Origin: an uncultured Microcaldota archaeon
GTDB lineage: Archaea; Micrarchaeota; Micrarchaeia; Burarchaeales; Fermentimicrarchaeaceae
Direction of reading: 5' to 3'
DNA: 64,000 bases
NCBI GenBank assembly: GCA_903884505.1
Contig: CAISET010000029.1
Location: 1 to 64,000 of the forward strand
Shown: in pieces, positions 52,196 to 60,734 of the stretch
Layout: every line of letters starts with the position of its first letter
Position numbering within the stretch: the first letter of the stretch is position 1
Notes under the pieces: model-generated
What the model was told of the DNA's origin: nothing
What the model saw: only the letters and a program-made list of their open reading frames with translations
The model's database searches: none
Made by a program: the position numbers and the translations under genes

Positions 52196-52581
52196 TTGAC
52201 GTGGGGAGGGTCAGGAGGAGCCTGAAACTGGGGAGGGGCGGAGCCCCTCCGCGGTTCGGGAAGCTTGGGGATTTTGAGGCTGCGGATTCGGTCTTCGCGA
52301 GGGCGAGGGGGCTCATGTTCCGCAGGAGCGTCAAGAGGCCCCTGCTCTTCACCTTCCAGAGGGAGTCGCAGGCCGAGTGCGCGATACATGCCTTCTTCGT
52401 GTTCTTCCCGTTCGATGCCGTTTACCTTGACGGCAAAAAGAGGGTGGTGGATGTCTACCATGCGATAAGGCCCTTCACACCGCTTATCGTCCCGAAGAAG
52501 AGGGCGAAATACCTGGTCGAGGCGCCAGCCGGCTGGGCGAAAAAGAGGCGGATAAGGGCTGGCGATAGGTTGTACTTTTAA
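52192..52581 (+). CDS. DUF192 family protein
   Basis: The C-terminal 100 residues match the DUF192 (UPF0127) family, with ARGLMFRRSV, ECAIHAFFVFFPFDAVYLDGKKRVVDVY and YLVEAPAGWA. The family function is unknown. The total length is 129 residues, but the first 25 are encoded by the hairpin repeat, so a later start within 52260-52290 is possible. It overlaps the uppS stop by four bases. Confidence 0.82.
   Translation: MIDVGRVRRSLKLGRGGAPPRFGKLGDFEAADSVFARARGLMFRRSVKRPLLFTFQRESQAECAIHAFFVFFPFDAVYLDGKKRVVDVYHAIRPFTPLIVPKKRAKYLVEAPAGWAKKRRIRAGDRLYF
52211..52263 (+). repeat. Stop-codon-adjacent hairpin repeat, copy 1
   Basis: TCAGGAGGAGCCTGAAACTG followed by GGGGCGGAGCCCC and TCCGCGGTTCGGGAAG forms two hairpins (CAGG/CCTG and GGGGC/GCCCC). 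A close copy lies at 57462-57514. Here GGTTCGGGAAG occurs both at the uppS end (52182-52192) and at the repeat end (52253-52263), 71 bp apart. The repeat falls inside the reading frame of the DUF192 gene. Confidence 0.7.
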
Positions 52582-52639
52582 ATACCCTTGTGTAGTAAAG
52601 TAAAAGCACTGGTTCTTCGAGTTCTCTGGGGTGGTTTAG

Positions 52640-54421
52640 TTGCGCCTGCATCTTGACAGGTCAGTCTGCTCTGCGTGCGACTTGTGCATCGGCAATTGCC
52701 CGAAGGCGCCTAGCTCGCGCGAGCTCATGCGCTGTAGGCACTGCCCGCCCGCCACCGCGAAGTGCAGGAGGGCGTGCCCGAAGGGCGCGATACATGAGGT
52801 CGCGAAGGGGCTGCTCTCGATTAATGAGAAGTGCGACGGCTGCGGGGCGTGCGCGAAGGCCTGCCCGCACGGCGCAATCCTCATGGAAGGGAAACGGGCC
52901 GAGAAGTGCGACCTCTGCCTCGGGCACCCGATGTGCGTCTCCGCCTGCCCGGATGGCGCGCTGCACCTTTCGGCAGACCGGGAGAACATGCTCGGCTGGC
53001 GGGTCCTGAAGTGCGCGAAATGCGTCGAGGACGAGTATGCCGTTGACAGGCTGCCCGAGCTGAGCGACGAGGAGGAGGGCCTCGTCGTGGAGGTGTGCGA
53101 GGATTACAAGGAGGCCTCGAAGAGCGAGGATGTCGGGGAGGAGTTGGAGGAGGCGAAGGCAAAGATAGGGGAGCTGATTGCCGGGAAGTGCGCAAGGGAC
53201 GGGATAAGGCTGGATGCCGAGCAGGCGCGCTACCTCGCCGACGCGGCCTGCATGAGCATAAGGGGGTTCGGCGTCCTCGACCTCCTCATCGGGGAGAAGG
53301 AGTTCGAGGAGATTGCGGTCATCGGCGTGGGGAAGCCCATCTATGCGTACCGCAGGGGGAAGGGATGGCTGAGAACCAACTGCCTTTTCACCAGGGAGGA
53401 GACGGTAATCGATGTGATAAACAAGATGGCGAGACCGCTCGGGAGGAGGGTGACGCTGCAGCAGCCGAGGCTGAACGCGGTGCTGCCCGATGGCAGCAGG
53501 CTGCACGCATCCATTCCCCCAATCTCGGGCGTTGAGATGACGATAAGGAAGTTCAGGGAAAGCCCGATAGCGGTTTCGGATTTGGTGAACAACCGCACCT
53601 ACTCCGCGGAATCGCTCGCGTTTTTGTGGCTGGCCGTGCAGTGCGACGTCTCGGTCCTCGTTGCCGGGAATACGGCGAGCGGGAAGACCTCTACGATGAA
53701 CGCGCTGTTCTCCTTCGTGCCGCTCGGCGAGCGCGTGCTCGTGACCGAGGAGACCCCGGAAATCAACATACCGCACGAGCACGTCTGCAAGCTGCTCGCG
53801 AACCAGGAGCTTGGGATAAGGATGAGCGAGCTGGTCGCGGATTCGCTGAGGATGAGGCCGGACCGCGTAATCGTCGGAGAAGTGAGAACGCAGGAGGAGG
53901 TGCACGCTTTGTTCGAGACAATCCTGAGCGGGCAGGCAAGGGGGAGCTTCGCCACATTCCACGCGCAGAGCGCGAGGGAGGCGCTCGCGCGGCTGTGCTC
54001 GCACGGGATATTGCCGGTCGATTTGCAGTCCCTCGACCTGATAATCGTGCAGAGGAGGATGGCGCGCTTCCACGGCGGGACCGGGAGGGAGGTGCGCAGG
54101 TGCATGGAGATTTGCGAGCTGGAGGCAGTTGGCGGCGGGGTGCCCATGCCGGTTCGCTCATCGCAGGTCCTTTCCGAGCGAGACGGCATGCCGGAGCTTG
54201 TGCCGATTTTCTCCTATGATTACGGGAAGGATGCGCTTGTTGGAAAGGGAACCGGGAAGCGGCTGTCTGAAAAGATAAGGAGAAGCTTCGGCTTCTCGCA
54301 GGAGGAGCTGGAAAAGGAGCTCGCGGAGAGGAGCGCATTCATCTCGAAAATTTCCGAGAGGAAGACCGGGTTCTTTGAGAGCGTGAATGCGCTGAGCGGG
54401 TATTCCGGCAAAAGAAGATGA
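52640..54421 (+). CDS. Four-cluster ferredoxin fused to a type II/IV secretion ATPase
   Basis: The 593-residue protein starts at TTG 52640 after GGTGG. Residues 10-103 hold four CxxC...CxxxCP groups (Cys 10/13/16/20, 32/35/42/46, 65/68/71/75, 90/93/99/103), as in HycB-type 4Fe-4S ferredoxins, plus CxxC at 125-128. Residues about 165-520 are a PilT/TadA/FlaI-type ATPase: Walker A GNTASGKT (343-350), acidic TEETPE (369-374), Walker B PDRVIVGEVR (407-416), His box FATFHAQS (437-444). The next gene is the membrane partner, so it likely powers a pilus or secretion system, possibly redox-controlled. Codon use and frame are continuous; no frameshift is evident. Confidence 0.9.
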   Translation: MRLHLDRSVCSACDLCIGNCPKAPSSRELMRCRHCPPATAKCRRACPKGAIHEVAKGLLSINEKCDGCGACAKACPHGAILMEGKRAEKCDLCLGHPMCVSACPDGALHLSADRENMLGWRVLKCAKCVEDEYAVDRLPELSDEEEGLVVEVCEDYKEASKSEDVGEELEEAKAKIGELIAGKCARDGIRLDAEQARYLADAACMSIRGFGVLDLLIGEKEFEEIAVIGVGKPIYAYRRGKGWLRTNCLFTREETVIDVINKMARPLGRRVTLQQPRLNAVLPDGSRLHASIPPISGVEMTIRKFRESPIAVSDLVNNRTYSAESLAFLWLAVQCDVSVLVAGNTASGKTSTMNALFSFVPLGERVLVTEETPEINIPHEHVCKLLANQELGIRMSELVADSLRMRPDRVIVGEVRTQEEVHALFETILSGQARGSFATFHAQSAREALARLCSHGILPVDLQSLDLIIVQRRMARFHGGTGREVRRCMEICELEAVGGGVPMPVRSSQVLSERDGMPELVPIFSYDYGKDALVGKGTGKRLSEKIRRSFGFSQEELEKELAERSAFISKISERKTGFFESVNALSGYSGKRR

Positions 54422-54425
54422 GAAA

Positions 54426-55976
54426 ATGTGGGAGTTTGTGGCGATTGCCGTTGCGGCTGCCGTTGCGGCCTACGCCGCCCTTTCCTACTACCCGAAATTC
54501 ATGAAGGGAAAGAGAGCCGGCGAGATAGAGGCCGAGCTGCCTACAATGCTGCGCAGCATCGGGGTCGAGCTGAACATGAATACGCCTTTCGAGCATGCGC
54601 TGAGGCACGCGGCGAAGGCGGGCGGCGGGCCGCTTTCCTCCGAGTTTGAGGCGCTCGTGCGGGAGGTGGAGGCCGGCAGCAGCATACAGGATGCGCTGAA
54701 GTCGCTTGCGGGAAGAGTGGATTCGATTATGGTGAAGAGGGCGTGCGCGCAGCTCGTGGCCTGCTATGAGCATGGGGAGAAGGGGGACGGGCTGAAGAGG
54801 CTTGCGGGCGAGATGATGCAGGTGCAGAAGGCGAAGGCGAGGGAGTTCGCCGCGCGCATGCAGATGCTCGGGCTGGTCTTCATCGCGGTCTCCTGCATCC
54901 TTCCGTCGCTTTTCCTTGCGCTCGTAGTGGTGGGCTCCGCGTTCATGGGCCCGCTCTTCTCGCCCTTCCAGGTCTGGCTTGCGTTCCTCGCGGTTTTTCC
55001 GCTGGTTGATGCGGCCCTCATCGCGGTCATGGTTGCGCTTCTGCCCGCCCACCTGAAGACGGGGAATGGCGCGGGAATGTTCTCGGAAAGGGAGCTGAGG
55101 CACATAAATGCGCTGCTCAGGGCGAAGGGGATGAATTTTGAGGTGAAGGCTGCCGCAGTGCCCGCGTTCCTTGTTTCGTCCGCGGTTTCTGCAACCGCAT
55201 ATTTCACGCTCGATTATTATGGCATCACCGGCGCCCCCGCTTATGCAACCACATTTTTCCTATTCGCCTCCCCGCTGCTCGCCTATTTCTACCTTTCGCA
55301 CCTCGTGCGGCAGAGGAGCGCGAAGATTGAGAGGTTCCTCCCAGATGCGCTCTTCCAGGCGGCGTCCCTGCAGAGGGGCACGGGCTTCGAGAGGCTCATC
55401 GCTTCGGTCGCGCGCTCCGGGTACGGGCCGCTCAGCGAGGAATTTGCAATCGTCCAGAGGCAGGTGCGCGCAGGCGTTGGAGTTGTCCCCGCGATGAAGG
55501 CGGTTGCGCAGCGCGCCGACTCCGTGCTCCTTGAGCGGGCCGTTTCGCTTCTGGTGCAGGCGTACCATACCGGCGCGGAGATGAGCGGCGCGATGAGGGA
55601 GACCGCGGAGGATATTTTTGAGGTGTTCTCGGCGCTGCTGGAGAGGAGGTCCGCGCTCGCGATGCAGAAATACACGCTGCTTTTCGGCGCATTGCTCGTT
55701 CCGGTAATCCTGGGGCTCATCGTGAATGTCGTTTCGGGCCTTGACCTTTCCGCACTCGAGGAGATTTCGAAGGTTAGCAACGAGGAGCGGGTTGCGCTGC
55801 TTTCCGCCGGAATCGGGGCGGGCCAGGCTTACCTCGTGGCATTCGCGCTGCTCTCCTCCGTCCTCATTGCGCAGCAGGACGGGGACGGGAGGAAGGCGGT
55901 CCTTTACTTCACGGCCCTTGCTCCCCTTTCGCTCGCGCTGTTCGCCGCCGCAAGGGCATTGGGGCTCTTCTCGTAG
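54426..55976 (+). CDS. TadC/FlaJ-type membrane assembly protein with two T2SSF units
   Basis: The 516-residue polytopic protein is the inner-membrane platform of type IV pilus-like machines. It has two T2SSF-like halves: LPTMLRSIGVELNMNTPFEHAL...(residues 37-135) and FLPDALFQAASLQRGTGFERLI (about 300-400). Each is followed by a hydrophobic pair (about 145-205 and 415-450; further helices at 455-515). It starts five bases after the ATPase stop, so both form one operon. No pilin or prepilin peptidase is in the window. Confidence 0.88.
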   Translation: MWEFVAIAVAAAVAAYAALSYYPKFMKGKRAGEIEAELPTMLRSIGVELNMNTPFEHALRHAAKAGGGPLSSEFEALVREVEAGSSIQDALKSLAGRVDSIMVKRACAQLVACYEHGEKGDGLKRLAGEMMQVQKAKAREFAARMQMLGLVFIAVSCILPSLFLALVVVGSAFMGPLFSPFQVWLAFLAVFPLVDAALIAVMVALLPAHLKTGNGAGMFSERELRHINALLRAKGMNFEVKAAAVPAFLVSSAVSATAYFTLDYYGITGAPAYATTFFLFASPLLAYFYLSHLVRQRSAKIERFLPDALFQAASLQRGTGFERLIASVARSGYGPLSEEFAIVQRQVRAGVGVVPAMKAVAQRADSVLLERAVSLLVQAYHTGAEMSGAMRETAEDIFEVFSALLERRSALAMQKYTLLFGALLVPVILGLIVNVVSGLDLSALEEISKVSNEERVALLSAGIGAGQAYLVAFALLSSVLIAQQDGDGRKAVLYFTALAPLSLALFAAARALGLFS

Positions 55977-56037
55977 GATTGCATGGCGGATAGATAGGTA
56001 TAAAAGCGGTGCGAGCAAATCAGAGGCTCGTGATTTT

Positions 56038-56772
56038 ATGACCGTCACGATAGTGGAGACATCGAAGTTCGACCTTGAAAAGCCGATTCTGGTTGAGGGA
56101 TTCCCGGGGCTGGGGCTGGTTGGCACGATTGCGGCGACCTACCTTGTGGACAAGCTGAAGATGGAGCCGCTCGGCTACATCACGTCGGACAAGTTCCCGC
56201 CGATTGCCGCAATACATGATAACATACCGATGCACCCGGCGCGCATCTACAAGTCCAAGAAGCACAATATCGTCGTCCTCTTCTCCGAGTTCATAATCCC
56301 GCTCAATTCCATCTACCCCCTTTCCGATACAATCCTCGAGTGGGCGAAGGGCAAGGGCGTCTCCGAGATAATATCGCTCGGGGGAATCGTGATTAAGGGC
56401 GAGCAGGATGACGTTTTCGGCATTGCGAGCACCCCGGAGCTCGTGAAGAAGCTCAACGCGAGCGGGATAAGGACTATAAAAGAGGGGGCGACGACGGGCG
56501 TGAACGGCGTCCTGCTTGCGGAGTGCGCGAGCAAGGGATTCCCGGCGGTTTCACTTCTTGCGGAAGCGAAGCAGAACTACATGGACCCGAAGGGCGCGGC
56601 GCTCGTGATTGAGGCGCTCAAGAAGCTCATCAGCCTCGATATAGACACTACCGAGCTGGAGAAGGAGAGCCTCGAGCTTGAGAAGAAGATGACCGACGTC
56701 ATCACGAAGGCCAAGGACGCGAGCGAGCACTACAAGGCCACCGGCGAGGAGCTCGGGCCCATGTACGGCTGA
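56038..56772 (+). CDS. PAC2-family proteasome-assembly-like protein
   Basis: The 244-residue protein is of the PAC2 (DUF75, archaeal PbaB-like) family: VEGFPGLGLVGTIAATYLVDKL, PPIAAIHDNIPMHPARIY, VVLFSEFIIPLN and IISLGGIV. Relatives chaperone proteasome assembly. The C-terminal 45 residues form a coiled coil. ATG at 56038 was chosen (RBS weak); GGTATAAAAG at 55997-56006 is a TATA box about 36 bp upstream. Confidence 0.92.
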   Translation: MTVTIVETSKFDLEKPILVEGFPGLGLVGTIAATYLVDKLKMEPLGYITSDKFPPIAAIHDNIPMHPARIYKSKKHNIVVLFSEFIIPLNSIYPLSDTILEWAKGKGVSEIISLGGIVIKGEQDDVFGIASTPELVKKLNASGIRTIKEGATTGVNGVLLAECASKGFPAVSLLAEAKQNYMDPKGAALVIEALKKLISLDIDTTELEKESLELEKKMTDVITKAKDASEHYKATGEELGPMYG

Positions 56773-56836
56773 ACGAGCCTTTTATATATCTTCAGGCGCC
56801 AATATAGCTGAGGCTTATTACTGTAGGTGACGCGGT

Positions 56837-57457
56837 TTGGAGAATTCGGAAGCAAAGGAAGGCGTGGCAGCCAGCCCAATTGAGGCTATCGAGAAGAGGA
56901 AGGAAGACCTCTTCGCAAGGCTCAAGGGGACCAGCGGGCGCCTGAGGTACAAGATTTACGAGGCCAAGGCAGTGCGCGCTGCCCTCGAGGACAAGATGAG
57001 GGAGACGGGCTATAATGCGCGCGACCTCCGCAGGCAGAAGGAAAGGCTCGAGTTCAGGATAGCCACGGAGGCCACGTCGCTCGCGAAGGAGCGCGTGATG
57101 ATGAAGGAGATGAATGAGATAGACAAGGAGCTGGAGAAGGCCTCCGAGGTCGAGAAGCTCGACAGGAAGCTCAGGCTCGTGGAGGGCGACATCCGCGCGG
57201 CCGATGCGGAAATCGAGCAGATTAAGAAGGGGATTGATGATTCGAAGGCGGAGATTAAGGCGTTCTACGAGGCGGATAAAGAGAAGAGGAGCGAGGAGCG
57301 CGACAAGGAGTGGGAGGAGAGGAAGAGGGCGCAGCTGATGGCGCGGAAGGAGCAGCGCGATAAGGAGATGAAGAAGGAGCTCGAGCCTTTCATGGGCGGA
57401 ATCGGCGAAGGGGTTGAGCTCGGGTCTATTGCTGTAATCAAGAAGAAGGGACAGTAG
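56837..57457 (+). CDS. Coiled-coil protein of unknown function
   Basis: The 206-residue protein starts at TTG 56837 after TAGGTGAC. Almost the whole length (residues 15-180) is charged coiled coil (Lys/Arg/Glu rich). The C-terminal GGIGEGVELGSIAVIKKKGQ is the only non-helical part. No enzyme motif is seen. A structured repeat and a second copy of its last 18 bp follow its stop. Confidence 0.72.
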   Translation: MENSEAKEGVAASPIEAIEKRKEDLFARLKGTSGRLRYKIYEAKAVRAALEDKMRETGYNARDLRRQKERLEFRIATEATSLAKERVMMKEMNEIDKELEKASEVEKLDRKLRLVEGDIRAADAEIEQIKKGIDDSKAEIKAFYEADKEKRSEERDKEWEERKRAQLMARKEQRDKEMKKELEPFMGGIGEGVELGSIAVIKKKGQ

Positions 57458-57532
57458 GGGGAATCAGGAGGAACCTGAAACTGAAGGGGGCGCCAGAGCC
57501 CCCTGCGGTTCGGAAAGAAGAAAGGACAGTAG
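57440..57532 (+). repeat. Hairpin repeat copy 2 inside an 18-bp direct duplication
   Basis: The core 57462-57514 (TCAGGAGGAACCTGAAACTG, GGGGGC...GCCCCC hairpin, TGCGGTTCGG) matches copy 1 at 52211. It is bounded by AAGAAGAAGGGACAGTAG (57440-57457, the gene's last codons) and AAGAAGAAAGGACAGTAG (57515-57532), 17 of 18 identical. This looks like target-site duplication upon insertion, or a tandem duplication. Confidence 0.75.
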
Positions 57533-57578
57533 CTAGTTAGTAAGTCCGTTCCAGCTTTTTCTACGGCATCATCTTGTC

Positions 57579-60500
57579 CTACGGTGGCCCAGATGTTGGC
57601 ATGCGCGCCAGCACCACCGTGCCTCCATTGCCCTGCAGCGTGAGCGTGTCGCCGGAGATGCTGTAGTAGTATCTCGTGGTTGTGCCGCCCGCCGAATTGA
57701 ACGTGAGCGCGTTGCCCTCTGCCGCATAGGTGCCGAAGTCGTAGTTGTAGCCGTAGAGCAGCGAGTACTGGCCCGTTGCATCGAGCAGGAGCGTGATTGA
57801 CGAAGGCGTGTTGTACCACATTCCTACCAATCCCGACGGCGGAGTGGGCTGCGCCACTGGCGAAGGCACCGGCTGCGGGGTGAAGCCGCCCGGCTGCACC
57901 GCAGGCTGCGGGTCGTTCGGCGCGGAAGGCAGGGGCTGGCCCGGCCTGTTGAAGACGAGCTCCGAATTTGACTGGTCGTAGAGCACGAGCTTGTGCGCGC
58001 TGCACAGGTAGTAGAATTCCGTGGAATATTCGGGGGACGGGTGCACCGAGGTTATACCGAGTATCCTGCCGTCCGCGGAATAGTTGCCTGAAATCTCGTT
58101 CGCGCCGATTTGCCAGAAGAACTCGTTCGATATTACTGGTTCCTCCTCCCCTTCACTGAATGACGAGAAGCTGAAGCTCATGTTGCTCTTCGCGCTTTCC
58201 CATTCTCCCAGCAGGCATTGCGGGTCCAGGCTCTGCGGCTCGATGTCGCTGCCCGGGTCGCCGACAGATGAATAGAGGTCGCGGTAGGGCTGCAATGTCG
58301 GGGTTTCGCTACCGCTCACGAAGCAGTAAATCGGGTCCTCGCCGGAGGTTGCGCTGAAGAGCCACATCGCGGAATTGTTTATCCGCGAGGCGAGGAACTT
58401 GTATGTCTCGAAGCGCCCGGGAAGGCTGATGAGGAGCTGCGGGATGCTGCCTGATTCCGAGTATGAGAGGGTGCAGGTCGCGTTCCCGGTGACGTCCTCG
58501 AACCTGCAGTTTCCCCCGGACAAATCGAGAATCATCACGCGGTGCACGCGCATCCCCTGCTCTATCTGCGCGCAGTCCCACGTCCTGCCGAGGTCGGTCT
58601 GCTGCAGCGGCCTCAGGGTTGGCTGCGTGCTTATGTGCACGCTCGAGGCGGCATAGCCGGTCTGGTTCGCGAGGTCCATCAGTATGTCCGCGACCATGTA
58701 GTCGCCGCTCTGGAGCGGCCGCCAGCTGGCGGTGAAGCCGTGCTGGGAATCGAAGGTGAGGGGCTGGTTGGACGAGTGAGGCGTTAGGCCTGCCGTTGAG
58801 AGCGTATAGACGTAGGGCGTAAACTGGTCCCCATTGCTGATGCTAGGGAGGTAGGAGATTGATGGCTGGCCGTTGGAATCGGTCTGGATGACCTGTATGC
58901 GCGCAAGCGTGCCGTTCGCATCGTAGAAGTAAAGCCTGGCATCGGCCTGCTCGCCGCTCGATAGCCTCAGCAGGCCGTCAACAGCGTAGAAATTCTCCAT
59001 AGGCCAGAGCTGCTCGACACTTGCGCGGACGGAGTGCGTGCCGTCGCTTATGAGCATCTCTACTGCGGAGCTGGAGCCAACGCCCTCGCCGGTGCCGCCC
59101 GGGAAGCCGTAGACCACCTTGCCGTTCGGCAGCGTTGTTGCGGTGCGCTGGTTGACCATGCGCGCGAGCTTCCATTCCCCGTTCTCCTGGTAGAACTGCG
59201 CCCACCTGTTCGCGACTATGTTCTGCCCGCCCATCGTGTAGGAGAATTTCACGGGCCGTGCGAGCGAGGCCGAGCGCGAGGTCGCGAAGCCGCTTATGCG
59301 CGGCTGCTCTACCGTTTGCGGCGCCTGGGAGTAGTAGGCCTGAAGGAAGCCCTTCCACGCCGGGTCGTTGTATACGTCCGTGCGCTCGTACTGGCTCGTG
59401 AGTATCTGGTCGTAAATCGTCTTCGACGGCTGGAAGTAGTATGAGATGCCGTGCGAGCGGGGGTGCTTCGCGTGGTTGTAGTTCGCCATCACGGTCTGGT
59501 TGACCGCGGATTCCAGCGCGACCGCCGTCTGGTACATCGATGCCGAATCATTGGCCGAGTATGCCTCCGCGTTGGACGCGAAATCATAGAGGTCGCCGAA
59601 CGAGAATGCGCGCGCCTCTTCCGGGCCCATGCCGGCCGGGTAGTTCTCGGTGTACATGTGCATCTCCGCGATGTCCTTCCACTTCCCGGAATTGACATGA
59701 GTTGTGAGCGATGATGCGAAGCCGTCGTATGCGGCCTTCAGCGCGGGAACTTTCGACATGTCGAGCGCTGCCATCGTGGTCGCATCGTCCTTGTCCTGGT
59801 AGAATTCCCTGAACTTGTCCACTTCCATCAGCGCAAGCTCGCGGGGGGCCATCGTTGGGCGGTTCGTGAGGTCGGTGAGCACCATGCTGTAGTCGAAGCT
59901 CCAGCCGGGCACGGTCTCCTCGGATGCGACCAGGTAGTCCGCGGACGGCTCGACTTCGACCGCGACGTCATATTGCGCCATGAGGCACATGTCGAGGACC
60001 ACGACGTCGAGCTTCTTCCCGAGCTTGTCCTTCGTCCTGCCGAGCGCCTGCTTCATCTCGGGCAGGAACATGCCGTTGCCCGAGCCTTCGTCGTGCAGCA
60101 GCCCGGTCCAGCCGCCGCCGTGGTTCCAGAGCACGAGCGCGTATTTCTTCGCAGGGTAATGGTCGATTGCCCAGGAGGTGAACGAGTAGAGCGAATCCGC
60201 GCTGGACATGTCGGTTTCGCCGAGGTCCTGCACAGCCTGCGATGTGATGCTGTTGCCATCGCCCCTCTGCACCAGGAAGCGGCGCGCGCCGCTCCAGTCG
60301 CCCTCGCCGGCATAATAGCCGCTTGAGCGGTCCATCTGCACGACGATGTTCACGTTGGGGGTGGAGCCTACCCGCTCCATCTCCAGGAAATCGGCGATTG
60401 CGGCCTCCTCGAGGTTGTTGTCGCCGTCCATGTAGACCATGTAGGTCCATTCCGGATTCTCGCCGGGCGCGGGAGTCGGGGCCGGGGTGAAGCCGCCTCC

Positions 60501-60635
60501 GGGAGTCGGGGTGAAGCCCACGTATGGGGTGGGACTGGTCTCGTTCAGGGGCGGCAGCGCGCAACAGCAGCAGCCGGAGATGAATAATGCGGCCACGGAC
60601 AGCAGCGCAACGAAGGAGAGGGTTTTCGCGTCCAT
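57579..60635 (-). CDS. C11 (clostripain-like) cysteine protease lipoprotein
   Basis: The 1018-residue exported protein has a lipoprotein-like signal (FISGC at 18-22, followed by three more Cys) and a Thr/Pro/Gly linker (30-60). The clostripain-type caspase-fold domain has His172 in NHGGGW and Cys217 in VVLDMCLMAQYD. The rest (about 430-1018) is beta-rich with two or three domains, the last a lipocalin-like strand set (LVGMWYNTP..., YYYSISGDTLTLQG). It likely cleaves after basic residues on the cell surface, as relatives do. ATG at 60635 fits the signal; longer reading overlaps the opposite gene. Confidence 0.9.
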   Translation of the reverse strand: MDAKTLSFVALLSVAALFISGCCCCALPPLNETSPTPYVGFTPTPGGGFTPAPTPAPGENPEWTYMVYMDGDNNLEEAAIADFLEMERVGSTPNVNIVVQMDRSSGYYAGEGDWSGARRFLVQRGDGNSITSQAVQDLGETDMSSADSLYSFTSWAIDHYPAKKYALVLWNHGGGWTGLLHDEGSGNGMFLPEMKQALGRTKDKLGKKLDVVVLDMCLMAQYDVAVEVEPSADYLVASEETVPGWSFDYSMVLTDLTNRPTMAPRELALMEVDKFREFYQDKDDATTMAALDMSKVPALKAAYDGFASSLTTHVNSGKWKDIAEMHMYTENYPAGMGPEEARAFSFGDLYDFASNAEAYSANDSASMYQTAVALESAVNQTVMANYNHAKHPRSHGISYYFQPSKTIYDQILTSQYERTDVYNDPAWKGFLQAYYSQAPQTVEQPRISGFATSRSASLARPVKFSYTMGGQNIVANRWAQFYQENGEWKLARMVNQRTATTLPNGKVVYGFPGGTGEGVGSSSAVEMLISDGTHSVRASVEQLWPMENFYAVDGLLRLSSGEQADARLYFYDANGTLARIQVIQTDSNGQPSISYLPSISNGDQFTPYVYTLSTAGLTPHSSNQPLTFDSQHGFTASWRPLQSGDYMVADILMDLANQTGYAASSVHISTQPTLRPLQQTDLGRTWDCAQIEQGMRVHRVMILDLSGGNCRFEDVTGNATCTLSYSESGSIPQLLISLPGRFETYKFLASRINNSAMWLFSATSGEDPIYCFVSGSETPTLQPYRDLYSSVGDPGSDIEPQSLDPQCLLGEWESAKSNMSFSFSSFSEGEEEPVISNEFFWQIGANEISGNYSADGRILGITSVHPSPEYSTEFYYLCSAHKLVLYDQSNSELVFNRPGQPLPSAPNDPQPAVQPGGFTPQPVPSPVAQPTPPSGLVGMWYNTPSSITLLLDATGQYSLLYGYNYDFGTYAAEGNALTFNSAGGTTTRYYYSISGDTLTLQGNGGTVVLARMPTSGPP

Positions 60636-60734
60636 GCCCAAATGTGAGGAGACGGGCCAATATAAATGCACGCGTCGCGCCGAACAAAAAGGCAAATGGA
60701 TTAAATAGGAACTTCCAAATCCGCATCGGGTGGT

